DNA from: Thermodesulfovibrionales bacterium
GTDB lineage: Bacteria; Nitrospirota; Thermodesulfovibrionia; Thermodesulfovibrionales; UBA9159
Assembly (NCBI GenBank): GCA_035686305.1
Contig: DASRZP010000040.1
Coordinates: 1-45,577, forward strand
DNA: 45,577 nt
Direction: 5' to 3'
The position numbers and the translations under genes were made by a program. How positions within the stretch are numbered: the stretch's first letter is position 1; each line of letters starts with the position of its first letter. The notes beneath the pieces were generated by a model. It saw only the letters and a list, made by a program, of their open reading frames with translations, was not told the DNA's origin and made no database searches. Below, piece after piece: positions 8,931 to 16,774 of this stretch.

Positions 8931-10520
8931 TCATGGTTCTTTCGTGCCCCTCGCTCCTCCTGTCTGTTTCTCCGAACCTACCGCCTTTTCTCCATCGAAA
9001 AAGTCTGCATAATCGTTAGCGACATGGTTTCCTTCAGTCCTTGAGGGAAGGGGAAGTTCTATCGTGAACGTTGTACCTTCCCCCTCTGCACTTTCGACGG
9101 TTATGCTTCCTCCGTGTTCTGTGATAATGCCGTGGGAGATCGAGAGGCCGAGCCCTGTTCCTGATCCGACAGGCTTTGTGGTGAAAAAGGGGTCGAAGAT
9201 CCGCGGGATGATATCCTTCGGAATGCCGGGACCATTGTCGGAGATCCCTACGATCACCTTTTGCCCGGCATTGTCAAGGCGTGTCGAGAAAACGATTGTC
9301 CCGTCATTCCTGTTAAGCTCGGAAATTGCCTGTTCTGCATTGAGGAGGATATTCAGGATCACCTGCTGGATCTGTTGCGAGTCAACAAAGACGCTCTTGA
9401 CGACGTCATAGTCCCTCACAATCTCAATGTCGCTCGATCTCAGCCAATAAATCCGGAGTTCAATCGCCCTTTCAATGATATCATTGATCGACTCAAGGGT
9501 CCTGGAAGGGGTCTTTTGTCGTGAGAAGGTGAGGAGGTTTGCCACAATCTTCTTGCACCGGTCTGCGCTCTCAAGGATCTTCCGAAGTTCCTTTTCCATA
9601 TCCCTGTCAGGAAACTTCATGCGGAGGATCTCCGTGTACGCTGTAATTCCGGTAAGGGGGTTGTTAATTTCATGAGCCACGCCCGACACCAGAAGACCGA
9701 GGGAGGCAAGCTTGTCGGAATGGTAAAGCTGGTCCTTGAGTCGCTTCATTTCGCTGATATTCTTCATGATGTAGATCGTCAAAGGCTTATCGCCATAATC
9801 CAGAGGAAAGGAACTGATGAGATAGATCTCGTCGTTGATACTTCTCTCTTCCGTATGGGGCTGGCCACTTTTATTCGGTATGCATGATTCCTCGGGATCG
9901 ATTCCGAAGAGTTCATGACACTTCATTCCTATAATGTCTTGCGGTAGTTTCCCGAAAGCTGCCGAGAGAGCCCGGTTCGCTTTGACGATCGTTCCCTCAG
10001 CATCAGTCATAAAGATAAAATCGGTAATGGCGTCGAACATCGCTATCCAGTGCCTTTGGCTTTCGATGATAAGGTTGTCCCGCTCAGCGCGTTCAAGTTC
10101 CAACTCGTGCCTGGCGAGGGCTCGGTCAAGAATAAGGGGAAGGGAATCGAAATACCTGACGCCTTTCGTCAGACAATCATGGGCGCCTTCCCTCAGGGCC
10201 CTGAGCGCCGTCTCTTCATTGCCGGTCAACATCATCATGATCGCCGGTATCCGTATTCCCCGTTTCCTCATCTCTCTAAGGAATCCGAAGCCATCCAAGC
10301 CAGGAAGAACCTGGTTGACGAAGACGGCCTTTACGTTTTGCCTTTTTATGATATCGAGACCGGTCTCTGCCGATGAGACAAATTCAAGATTATTGTCCAT
10401 TTCATACCGTCTGAAGACCATACGGATGAGTTCGTGGTCGAGGAGACTGCCATCGATGAAGAGCAGCGAAGCGTCTCCGAAATAGTCCTTGATCTTGCTT
10501 TGACTCCTATGGTGTTCCAT
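8931..10520 (-). CDS. Hybrid-type histidine kinase: pseudo-receiver, PAS, HisKA, HATPase
   Basis: This 529-aa soluble kinase has an N-terminal receiver-like domain (about 15-140), a PAS domain (about 155-255), and a HisKA domain with the H-box VAHEINNPLTG (His283). An HATPase_c domain follows, with DNGPGIPKDI, FDPFFTTKPVGSGTGLGL and a C-terminal tail. The receiver is degenerate. The phospho-acceptor position is Asn69 (VFVNQVLPGLDG, normally Asp) and the acidic pair is reduced to Asp23-Gly24, while Thr99 and Lys119 remain. So this domain probably cannot be phosphorylated and may sense or dock instead. It has no membrane segment. I chose ATG 10520; an upstream TTG at 10535 would add five residues. 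It lies between two stator pairs in one operon and overlaps the motB-like gene by 14 bp. Confidence 0.88.
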   Translation of the reverse strand: MEHHRSQSKIKDYFGDASLLFIDGSLLDHELIRMVFRRYEMDNNLEFVSSAETGLDIIKRQNVKAVFVNQVLPGLDGFGFLREMRKRGIRIPAIMMMLTGNEETALRALREGAHDCLTKGVRYFDSLPLILDRALARHELELERAERDNLIIESQRHWIAMFDAITDFIFMTDAEGTIVKANRALSAAFGKLPQDIIGMKCHELFGIDPEESCIPNKSGQPHTEERSINDEIYLISSFPLDYGDKPLTIYIMKNISEMKRLKDQLYHSDKLASLGLLVSGVAHEINNPLTGITAYTEILRMKFPDRDMEKELRKILESADRCKKIVANLLTFSRQKTPSRTLESINDIIERAIELRIYWLRSSDIEIVRDYDVVKSVFVDSQQIQQVILNILLNAEQAISELNRNDGTIVFSTRLDNAGQKVIVGISDNGPGIPKDIIPRIFDPFFTTKPVGSGTGLGLSISHGIITEHGGSITVESAEGEGTTFTIELPLPSRTEGNHVANDYADFFDGEKAVGSEKQTGGARGTKEP

Positions 10521-11196
10521 GCTTGGCACTGACAAAAATAATGTCGACCCTTCTGTTCTTTGCGCGTCCTTCGGGTGTCACATTTGAGACTACCGGCCGG
10601 TATTCTCCGTATCCGGCAGCTGAAAACCTTGCCGGGTTGATGGTATGGTCGGCGAGAAGGGCCATGAGCACACTTGTTGCCCTGGCCGTGGAGAGTTCCC
10701 AATTCGATGCATTCTTCCCTCCCCGCACCGGCACATTGTCAGAATGTCCCTCGATCACGACGGCATTTTCAGTCCTCTTGAGCACAGAGGCGACAGATTG
10801 AAGGAGGGGTTTTGCCTCTTCCCTGATCTCTGCAGTGCCGCTGTCAAAAAGAACCGAATCGCCGAGGGATATGCGAACACCCCTCTTGTCCCGTGAAACA
10901 GTCACTCCCGGTATTGTAACAAAATTTTCGAGCGTTGACCTGATATCCTTTTCGAGTTGCATATCCTCATAGGGGATCGGCCGTATTCCCTCGATAATGT
11001 TGGTATTGAGTTCTCCCGATCCCGTTGCCCTGAAGGCCGATCTCATTGAGCCTGCAAAGCGCTCGAGTTTCCCCGTATCCACATGGCTGATCGCATACAT
11101 GACTGTGAAGAACGCAAAAAGGAGCGTTATGAAGTCTGCATACGAAACTACCCATCTGTCCGTGTGATCGTCGTCCCTCTGTCGTCTCTTTCTCAT
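10507..11196 (-). CDS. Second MotB-type stator protein (OmpA domain)
   Basis: The 229-aa protein has a charged N-terminus, then a membrane helix with the ion-binding aspartate (RWVVSYADFITLLFAFFTVMY, Asp21). A short linker leads to an OmpA/MotB peptidoglycan-binding domain (VLFDSGTAEI, EGHSDNVPVRGG, NWELSTARATSVL, NRRVDIIFV). It is 56 residues shorter than the other MotB in the window and only distantly alike, so this is a distinct stator class (MotD/PomB-like). It directly follows its MotA partner with a 3-nt gap. Whether it uses H+ or Na+ cannot be read from this sequence alone. Confidence 0.92.
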   Translation of the reverse strand: MRKRRQRDDDHTDRWVVSYADFITLLFAFFTVMYAISHVDTGKLERFAGSMRSAFRATGSGELNTNIIEGIRPIPYEDMQLEKDIRSTLENFVTIPGVTVSRDKRGVRISLGDSVLFDSGTAEIREEAKPLLQSVASVLKRTENAVVIEGHSDNVPVRGGKNASNWELSTARATSVLMALLADHTINPARFSAAGYGEYRPVVSNVTPEGRAKNRRVDIIFVSAKHGTP

Positions 11197-11199
11197 CTT

Positions 11200-11955
11200 T
11201 CAACCCCGCTGACCCTCGTCGAGAAAGGCCCTGAGCTTCTCCTCAAGGTAATGGGTATTCATTCCCGACTGTATCCCGACAACACCTTCAAGCACCATCT
11301 CCCTCATCAAGAGGGAGCAGTGAAGTCTGTTTACGAGTTTTTTTGACATCGGAAGGAGGATGAGATTTGCCGAGCCCACTCCGTATATGGTTGCGACAAA
11401 AGCGACGGCAATGCCCGACCCGAGTTTCGCGGGGTCCGAGAGATTCTCCATGACATGAATGAGACCGAGGACAGCTCCGATGATCCCGATCGTCGGCGCA
11501 AATCCCCCTGCCGTTTCAAAGACCTTTGCGATCCGTCGTTTCTCGTCTTCGTATGTTATGTTTTCCTGTTCCATGGTCTCTTTCAGCATCTTCGGTCCCA
11601 TGCCGTCAACGGCGAGACGCATGGCCTTCTGGAAGAAGGTATCCGTGATCTTTGAGATCTCCGGTTCCAGCGCAATCAGGCCATTCCGTCTCGCGATCGC
11701 TGAATAGCGGAGGATGTCTTTCAGGAAGACATCGGAATCGATCTTCTCACCAAAGAAGACATCCCTGAGAGAGGATGTTGCCTTCAGAATGTCTTGTAAG
11801 GGAAAGCTTAACATCGTTGCGCCAAAGGTTCCGCCAAAGACGATGGCCGCTGCTGTCGCCTGGAGCACGGACGTTATCTTGCCGCCCTCGAGGAGATTCC
11901 CGCCGATGACCGCAACAATTCCCAAGAGGATGCCTATGAGGCTCGAGCGATCCAT
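11200..11955 (-). CDS. Second MotA-type stator protein (PomA/MotC-like)
   Basis: This 251-aa inner-membrane protein has the four-helix MotA plan: helices near 5-25 and 32-50, a cytoplasmic segment with GLIALEPEI and VDGMGPKMLKETMEQE, then APTIGIIGAVLGLIHVM and GIAVAFVATIYGVGSANLILLP. The size and the IGAVLGLIHVMENLSDPAKLG block are typical of PomA/MotC stators, unlike the longer MotA at 8039-8896. It forms a cassette with the MotB-like gene just downstream and the PilZ gene 6 bp upstream, which suggests a stator under c-di-GMP influence. Confidence 0.92.
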   Translation of the reverse strand: MDRSSLIGILLGIVAVIGGNLLEGGKITSVLQATAAAIVFGGTFGATMLSFPLQDILKATSSLRDVFFGEKIDSDVFLKDILRYSAIARRNGLIALEPEISKITDTFFQKAMRLAVDGMGPKMLKETMEQENITYEDEKRRIAKVFETAGGFAPTIGIIGAVLGLIHVMENLSDPAKLGSGIAVAFVATIYGVGSANLILLPMSKKLVNRLHCSLLMREMVLEGVVGIQSGMNTHYLEEKLRAFLDEGQRG

Positions 11956-11961
11956 GAAACA

Positions 11962-12717
11962 TTACCCTCTCTGCTGCTTCTGCTTCCGTAACATTTCCCT
12001 CTGTCGTTTCAGGGTGTATCGGATGATTTCATCTCTCACGGTGTCGTCCATATCGATAAAGTGTAACCCTACTTCATAGGCCCCGCCGTCGGTCTCCTTT
12101 ACCCATACTACCCTGCCCACGGTATTCACGCAGATGGGAGGGGTCGTGGGGAGAAGCATCCTGATCTCTCTCATATCGCCGATCTCGACCTTCTCATGGA
12201 GGGTCAGCCGGATTCCCGAAGCGCTCACATTAACAGCCTTATTTTCAGCCTCCGTAAGCCCGGTCTTTTCCATGGTGAGGGTTTCGAGGATCATATTCAA
12301 CTTTGCGTCGATATCGACGAGTATGTTCCAGAGTTTGGGACTGATGGTTTCATCGGGAATACTCACATCATGCTGTTCCTTGCCGTAGCAGGAGAAGATA
12401 CCTGATTTAACCGGTGTCAGATGTTCATCGATGATTCGGGATGTTACGGGGAAGACGTCGTCGACGCGGAAGTAGTCGCGTTTTTCCACCCACATCTTCT
12501 TGAGCTCTATCCTGCCCGCTTCTGCTGAAACGACCTCGGTATAATGATCCAGATGTTCCCATGAGACTACGATATATTGCCCCTTTGTGCATGCGAGGTG
12601 CGTCTCGTCGGGCTTCACAATGAGCGATTCCTCATCTGCCGAAATGATCGTACCACGGTACCGTCCTGTCTCGGCCATGAACCTGAAAAAGACCGTGTCC
12701 CCGGGGCTAACCTTCAT
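11962..12717 (-). CDS. PilZ-domain c-di-GMP receptor, flagellar brake (YcgR-like)
   Basis: The 251-aa cytosolic protein has two beta-rich parts. The N-terminal half (about 1-100) resembles a YcgR-N/FlaR-type domain. The C-terminal PilZ part carries the c-di-GMP motifs: KRDYFRVD (RxxxR, about 90-97) and NVSASGIRL ([D/N]xSxxG). A long charged stretch separates these two motifs more widely than in a minimal PilZ. The chain ends in a basic helix rich in Lys, Arg and Gln. In other bacteria such proteins bind c-di-GMP and slow the motor via stator or rotor contacts. Sitting between a MotA gene and an HD-GYP phosphodiesterase fits that role. It overlaps the HD-GYP gene by 11 bp. Confidence 0.82.
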   Translation of the reverse strand: MKVSPGDTVFFRFMAETGRYRGTIISADEESLIVKPDETHLACTKGQYIVVSWEHLDHYTEVVSAEAGRIELKKMWVEKRDYFRVDDVFPVTSRIIDEHLTPVKSGIFSCYGKEQHDVSIPDETISPKLWNILVDIDAKLNMILETLTMEKTGLTEAENKAVNVSASGIRLTLHEKVEIGDMREIRMLLPTTPPICVNTVGRVVWVKETDGGAYEVGLHFIDMDDTVRDEIIRYTLKRQREMLRKQKQQRG

Positions 12718-14191
12718 GCGTCATGCCCCTTCCGGCCTTTGTCTGCATGAACGCATGAACGATCTCGGCATCAAATTGTGTTCCCGAGCATCTCTTCAGC
12801 TCTTCAATCGCGAAATCGTGGGTCCTTGCTATCCTGTACGGTCTCGATGACGTCATGGCATCATAGGTATCGGCCACGCTTAAGATCCTGACCGTCGTGG
12901 GGATACTGTCGCCCGAGATCCCGTGAGGATAACCTGTACCGTCAATCCTCTCATGGTGATAGAGAATGAGCTCCCTTTCCTTGGGAAAGAAGCGCAGCGG
13001 CTTTATGATATTATCACCTATGACGGGATGCATTTTGATCTCTTCCATCTCCTCGTCCGTAAGTTTCCCTGGTTTCAGAAGCACCGTGTCCCGGACGCCG
13101 ATCTTTCCAACGTCGTGGAGATATCCGCCGAATTGGATGGCGTCTTTCTCTTCCCCGCAGATGTTCATGACCTCTACGATCTGGAGAGCATAGTCGGTGA
13201 CCCGTTCAGAGTGCTGCTTCGTATAGGAGTCCCTCGCTTCTATGCTTATGACGAGCGACTTTAAGTTGTTGACGAGATTATTATAGAGAACCTCGTAGAG
13301 GGCGTTGTTCTCTATCCTCAGCGCCGCTTTCTTGGCAAAGGTCAACCCAACGTATATCTCATCGTCCATGAACGCTGAACCGTCAGCCTTGTCAGAAAGG
13401 TTCAGGACGCCGAAGACATCATCATTAATGACGAAGGGGATTGAAAAAAAAGGGGAGGTTAGGGGGATGCCACTATGTGGGTTAACCTCCCCGAATGGGG
13501 CGATGGAATAGGTTTTGCTCCTTACGACCTTCTCAAAGAGCGTTCCGGCATAGGCGATGTCCCGCAGCGTTGTTCCTATGGCACTCTTGAGCTTCAGATG
13601 ACCGTTATCAATGATACCGAAGGACACCTCACGGGCCATGAGGAGTCTCGACGCCATTTCCACGACCCGTTCGTACATTTCATTATTGTCGTGAATCTCA
13701 TCGAGTTCCGTGCTGATCGTCTGGAGAAGGGCGATTTCCTGGAGTTTCCTGAAGAGTTCTGCATTCAGTCGTCCGATCGATGCCTCAAAATCTCCTTTTT
13801 GGGCAATCTTCCCGAGCAATTTTCTTTCTCCCAGTATCCTCGCTGCCGTTGATGTCACCCTTTCGACGTTGAACGGTTTCGTTATGAAGTCCCGGGCGCC
13901 CTCCTTCATGGCATTGATCGCATTGTCAATGGTCGTGAAACCGGTGATGACGATGATCGGCAGGGTGGGGTCGAGGCGCTTCGTCTCTTTGAGGAGGTCC
14001 ATGCCGTTCAGTCGCGGCATCGTAAGGTCGGTGAAGACAACGTCGTAATAGTTGTTTTTGACTTTTTCTATGCCTTCAAGGCCGTCTACGGCAACGTCTG
14101 TTCCGAAACCCCCAATACTTGAAAGGATATCCGAGAGGACGCCTCTGACGACGGGGTCATCATCGACTATTAATATCTTTCCTTTTTCCAT
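12707..14191 (-). CDS. Response regulator with GAF and HD-GYP c-di-GMP phosphodiesterase domains
   Basis: This 494-aa protein has a receiver domain (1-125; acidic pair at 10-12, phospho-acceptor Asp55 in FTDLTMP, Lys in ITKPF). A GAF-like domain spans about 150-310. A full HD-GYP output domain (about 320-490) has LHDVGKIG (His359-Asp360) and HHERIDGTGYP (412-422) intact. The known activity of the family is hydrolysis of c-di-GMP. Phosphorylation, perhaps by the kinase at 8931-10520 or by one outside the window, would control output. ATG 14191 lies inside the 3' end of the preceding receiver gene (32-bp overlap), so the two are coupled. Together with the PilZ gene it gives a local c-di-GMP circuit for the motor. 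Confidence 0.92.
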   Translation of the reverse strand: MEKGKILIVDDDPVVRGVLSDILSSIGGFGTDVAVDGLEGIEKVKNNYYDVVFTDLTMPRLNGMDLLKETKRLDPTLPIIVITGFTTIDNAINAMKEGARDFITKPFNVERVTSTAARILGERKLLGKIAQKGDFEASIGRLNAELFRKLQEIALLQTISTELDEIHDNNEMYERVVEMASRLLMAREVSFGIIDNGHLKLKSAIGTTLRDIAYAGTLFEKVVRSKTYSIAPFGEVNPHSGIPLTSPFFSIPFVINDDVFGVLNLSDKADGSAFMDDEIYVGLTFAKKAALRIENNALYEVLYNNLVNNLKSLVISIEARDSYTKQHSERVTDYALQIVEVMNICGEEKDAIQFGGYLHDVGKIGVRDTVLLKPGKLTDEEMEEIKMHPVIGDNIIKPLRFFPKERELILYHHERIDGTGYPHGISGDSIPTTVRILSVADTYDAMTSSRPYRIARTHDFAIEELKRCSGTQFDAEIVHAFMQTKAGRGMTHEG

Positions 14192-14762
14192 CCCCCCTGA
14201 CCAGCCTTTCCTTGAGTATTTCTGTTTCCTGAGTGGTAAGGATATCCATTGTCTTTAATCGTTCTATCCGCTCTATCCATCCCGTGATGATTTCAGGATT
14301 GTTGCTGTCCACAACGGTCTTGATGACAGCCATGTTCCGGTACGTCTCCCTCAGGAGTCTCGAGAGTTCCCTGTTCTCGTTCATGAGAACTGCCCTCTTG
14401 TACGCCTTTTCAGCGAGAAAGAGTATCTCTTCCACCTTGAAGGGCTTTGTCAGGTAATCGTAGACCCCTTCCTTTATCGCCTCAAGGGTGGTATCGAGGG
14501 TCCCGTAGGCTGTGAGGATGACGACGGCGACATCGGGGTCGATTCTAACAGCATGTTTTAGGACCTCGATGCCGTCGGCACCGGGCATCCTGAGGTCGGT
14601 TATGACGAGCTTCATATCTTCGAGCCTGAGCTGCCGTATGGCGTCTATGCCGTCTCTTGCTGAAACTACCGGATATCCCTCGCGGAGTAGGAGGGAACTG
14701 ATCACGTCCCGGGCTATGTCGTCGTCGTCTGCAACAAGGATCTTGAAATCTTTCTTATCCAC
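14160..14762 (-). CDS. Response regulator with helical C-terminal extension
   Basis: The 200-aa protein has an intact receiver (about 5-125): acidic cluster ADDDD, Asp56 in VITDLRMPG, and Lys in YLTKPF. About 75 residues of predicted helix follow (AYKRAVLMNENRELSRLLRE onward) with no DNA-binding or enzymatic motif I recognise. The extension could mediate dimerisation or contact with a kinase. The start is a GTG at 14762, after a weak purine-rich stretch. It sits 5 bp after the 63-aa ORF and overlaps the HD-GYP regulator by 32 bp. Confidence 0.85.
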   Translation of the reverse strand: MDKKDFKILVADDDDIARDVISSLLLREGYPVVSARDGIDAIRQLRLEDMKLVITDLRMPGADGIEVLKHAVRIDPDVAVVILTAYGTLDTTLEAIKEGVYDYLTKPFKVEEILFLAEKAYKRAVLMNENRELSRLLRETYRNMAVIKTVVDSNNPEIITGWIERIERLKTMDILTTQETEILKERLVRGDGKRKDINSR

Positions 14763-14767
14763 CTATC

Positions 14768-14959
14768 TTATTTCCGTATCCTTTCCAGCACCTCACTCTT
14801 CGCCTGTTCGAGGATCTGTTTCTTCTTGGCTTCCGGGGAGATGAGCACAATGTCCTGGGGCTCTCCCTGTTCTTTTTCTAAGATCGCTGATGGTTTCAGT
14901 TTCGACACCCTGTTGTAGAGGTGCATCACCTCATTGATCTGAAAGGGAAAGAGCGTCAT
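14768..14959 (-). CDS. Small conserved-looking flagellar-operon protein, 63 aa
   Basis: I do not recognise a named family with certainty. The ATG at 14959 overlaps the fliS TGA as ATGA and is preceded by GGAGG eight bases away, so translation is well supported. An ATG at 14974 is actually part of that ribosome binding site. The protein is hydrophilic: an N-terminal FPFQINEVMHLYNRVSKLKP segment, then a stretch with LISPEAKKKQILEQAKSEVL that looks like a helix. The S-x-E-A-K-K pattern faintly recalls FlgM-type small proteins. Its place behind fliS suggests a flagellin chaperone partner or small regulator; that is inference. Confidence 0.78.
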   Translation of the reverse strand: MTLFPFQINEVMHLYNRVSKLKPSAILEKEQGEPQDIVLISPEAKKKQILEQAKSEVLERIRK

Positions 14960-15366
14960 GATAGCTGCCTCCATGCAACCCTGAGTTTTTTCAGAAGCCC
15001 TTCGACATTTCTGACCTTTACCGAATCGTTCGTAGTGTTTGCGATAGTCAGTTCTCTCAACATATAGAGATAGATGTCCTGGAGGCTGAGAGCGGTCTGT
15101 CCCCCGGCGTCAAGGTTGAGGGACGCAAGGAGGTTTTCTATAACAGCCATTGACTTTGACAGATAGCGGTCCTTTTGTAAGCCCCTGCCCTGATTCATAT
15201 AAGAGACGGTCTTATTGAGATACACTATCGCGCCATCATAGAGCATAATAATGAGATCAAGGGGTGTAGTGGAGGTATCGACGATGATGTGGTTATAGGT
15301 ACTCTGAACGTTCGTTGCGTTCACTAACATCTCGCTTCCTCTCATCATTGTCAGCTGTTCGTTCAT
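14956..15366 (-). CDS. fliS: Flagellin export chaperone FliS
   Basis: The 136-aa cytosolic four-helix protein binds the flagellin C-terminus and keeps it export-competent. Recognisable parts are the YNHIIVDTSTTPLDLIIMLYDGAI segment (the classical V-x-T-A-x-P-x-x-L-I-x-M-L-Y-D pattern), YLNKTVSYMNQG and a middle ENLLASLNLDAGG helix. The C-terminal half is also typical (YLYMLRELTIANTTND). FliD, its usual neighbour, is not in the window. A near-consensus sigma-28 promoter lies immediately upstream, with only about 7 nt of leader. It heads the minus-strand motility-signalling operon. Confidence 0.92.
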   Translation of the reverse strand: MNEQLTMMRGSEMLVNATNVQSTYNHIIVDTSTTPLDLIIMLYDGAIVYLNKTVSYMNQGRGLQKDRYLSKSMAVIENLLASLNLDAGGQTALSLQDIYLYMLRELTIANTTNDSVKVRNVEGLLKKLRVAWRQLS

Positions 15367-15379
15367 TTCCTTATCTTAC

Positions 15380-15406
15380 TTATCGGAAGATCTCTGAAAA
15401 ACTTTA
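15380..15406 (-). promoter_or_regulatory. Sigma-28 (FliA) promoter of the fliS operon
   Basis: The minus strand reads TAAAGTTT (15399-15406), 11 nt, TCCGATAA (15380-15387), which matches 15 of 16 positions of the enterobacterial consensus TAAAGTTT-N11-GCCGATAA. The predicted start of transcription, about 7 nt downstream, leaves only a handful of bases before the fliS ATG at 15366. It would drive fliS through motB if the operon is continuous. Confidence 0.85.
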
Positions 15407-15743
15407 GAGGAGAAGGCCCTCCGGTCTTTTCAGAGAAATTCGATTGCAAAATGAGGATGTTAGGGAATGTAATCTAAGGTGAAAGGACAAGGCGATCCTG
15501 TCTGTTTCCCTCTATTCATTAATATGGTGATTCTCTCGAGACCAGGGGCTTCCCCTTCCTGGTGCAATGCATCTTCAATCTCTCGCTTTTTATATTGTCG
15601 TTTCATCTTTTCCGGAATCCCTATGTTCCGCCTTGCAATTCCCAAGACGCGCGGCAAACTAACGTTTTCCTGGGGAGGGCCGAAGAGAATACCATGAAAG
15701 CAGCGGCAAAAACCGGAAAAACAAAAAGGGGAAGAAGAGTGAT
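15407..15743 (+). other. Intergenic region between divergent fliS and flagellin promoters
   Basis: These 337 bases lie between two divergent sigma-28 promoters and hold no confident gene. The minus strand has a 48-codon open stretch at 15460-15606 starting with ATG (MKRQYKKREIEDALHQ...), hydrophilic and protein-like, with only a weak GGAAAAG before it. I see no sigma-54 site, terminator or repeat here. The region could bind a regulator of both divergent units. Confidence 0.4.
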
Positions 15744-15770
15744 TAAAGTTTTTTGGAAAAGTTCCGATGA
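15744..15770 (+). promoter_or_regulatory. Sigma-28 (FliA) promoter of the flagellin gene
   Basis: TAAAGTTT (15744-15751), 11 nt, then TCCGATGA (15763-15770): a perfect -35 and 6/8 at the -10. The start of transcription near 15777 gives a leader of about 138 nt before the flagellin ATG at 15915, far longer than the other sigma-28 leaders here. The leader contains several GGA triplets and a duplicated CGGCAAGA. That suits post-transcriptional control by FlbT or CsrA, both encoded nearby. Confidence 0.82.
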
Positions 15771-15914
15771 GAATGGGAGAAGCAAAAGGCAAGGTCGCGA
15801 AGGAGGTGAAGAAAGAAGTTAAGACCGACGGGCAGTAAATGGCGATATGATCGGCAAGAGTAGAAACACCCGGCAAGAAGTGTCGGAAAAAACCTTAGAA
15901 AAAGGAGAATCACC

Positions 15915-16709
15915 ATGGCTATCAATGATATCAGCTTAACCGCTGGAATGCGGGCGAACCTCGTAAGTCTTCAGGGAACAGTCGATCTCCTCAACAGGAC
16001 ACAGCAGCGCTTGAGCACAGGCAAGGCAGTCAACAGCGCTCTCGACAACCCGACTGCCTTTTTCGCAGCACAGGCGTTGACAGGCCGCGCGTCTGACCTT
16101 GCTGCTCTCAAGGACGGCATGGGTCAGGCAGTTCAAAGCATCAACGCAGCAAATTCGGGAATTACTGGCATTACCAACCTGGTCGAGGCCGCAAAAGGTT
16201 TAGCTCAGTCAGCATATACATCCTCTGATACGAGCACCCTTGATACCCAGTATTCCGATCTTATGACCCAGCTCGATGCGCTTGCGGGCGATTCCGGCTA
16301 TCAGGGTACAAATCTTCTCAATGGCGATACCTTGCATGTCAAATTCGAGGGTACGACCTTGGATGTCTCAGGGACATCGTCAAAATCGTCGGATCTCGGC
16401 ATCGATACTGAGTCCTTTGCATCAGCAGGAACAATCGATAAGGCAATAAGCGACCTTAATGCTGCGCTCGGCACTCTGAGAACCACTTCAGCAGGGCTGT
16501 CGGCAAACCTCAGCGTCATCCAGACCCGTCAGGACTTCACGACGAGCATGATAAATGTGCTCACGACAGGTTCCGACAGTCTGACGAACGCTGACATGAA
16601 CCAAGAAGGTGCTAACATGCTGATGCTGCAGACACGACAGGCACTCGGCACAACAGCCTTAAGCCTTTCCTCGCAGGCTGCACAGTCAGTCCTGAGGTTG
16701 TTTGGTTAA
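15915..16709 (+). CDS. fliC: Flagellin
   Basis: This 264-aa filament subunit is short and lacks the variable D2/D3 insert. The N-terminal D0/D1 part has the form seen in alphaproteobacterial flagellins (ISLTAGMRANLVSLQGTVDL, LLNRTQQRLSTGKAVNSALD, NPTAFFAAQALTGRASDL). The C-terminal D1/D0 part has RQDFTTSMINVLTTGSDSL and ends LSSQAAQSVLRLFG. The middle (about 95-180) is Ser/Thr-rich and could carry O-glycans. AAAGGAG precedes ATG 15915. A sigma-28 promoter lies upstream and a strong terminator immediately downstream, so flagellin is probably made mostly as a single-gene transcript. FlbT and FlaF genes follow. Confidence 0.95.
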   Translation: MAINDISLTAGMRANLVSLQGTVDLLNRTQQRLSTGKAVNSALDNPTAFFAAQALTGRASDLAALKDGMGQAVQSINAANSGITGITNLVEAAKGLAQSAYTSSDTSTLDTQYSDLMTQLDALAGDSGYQGTNLLNGDTLHVKFEGTTLDVSGTSSKSSDLGIDTESFASAGTIDKAISDLNAALGTLRTTSAGLSANLSVIQTRQDFTTSMINVLTTGSDSLTNADMNQEGANMLMLQTRQALGTTALSLSSQAAQSVLRLFG

Positions 16710-16727
16710 GGAGAAGACTCTGGATCG

Positions 16728-16755
16728 AGGTGGGGGAAGAAATCCCCCACCTTTT
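16728..16755 (+). terminator. Rho-independent terminator after flagellin
   Basis: A 10-bp perfect stem, AGGTGGGGGA (728-737) with TCCCCCACCT (743-752), closes a 5-nt loop and is followed by a short T-run. It stands 18 bases after the flagellin stop and would separate abundant flagellin mRNA from the downstream flbT-flaF genes. Confidence 0.85.
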
Positions 16756-16774
16756 CCAATAGAAAGGAACGGCT

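Noticed and set aside
15562-15822. Plus-strand open frame ahead of flagellin, with a basic C-terminal half
   Set aside because: It runs through the sigma-28 promoter of flagellin, has no ribosome binding site and its composition looks like a purine-rich leader, so I treat it as non-coding.
15820-15848. A second sigma-28-like site nearer the flagellin start (TTAAG ... GGCGATAT)
   Set aside because: Spacing is about two bases too long and the -35 is poor; the site at 15744-15770 is much better.
15606-15876. 5' part of a longer minus-strand frame over the flagellin leader
   Set aside because: It lies antisense to the flagellin promoter and leader and has no start signals; only the 3' 48 codons look protein-like, and those are noted as uncertain.
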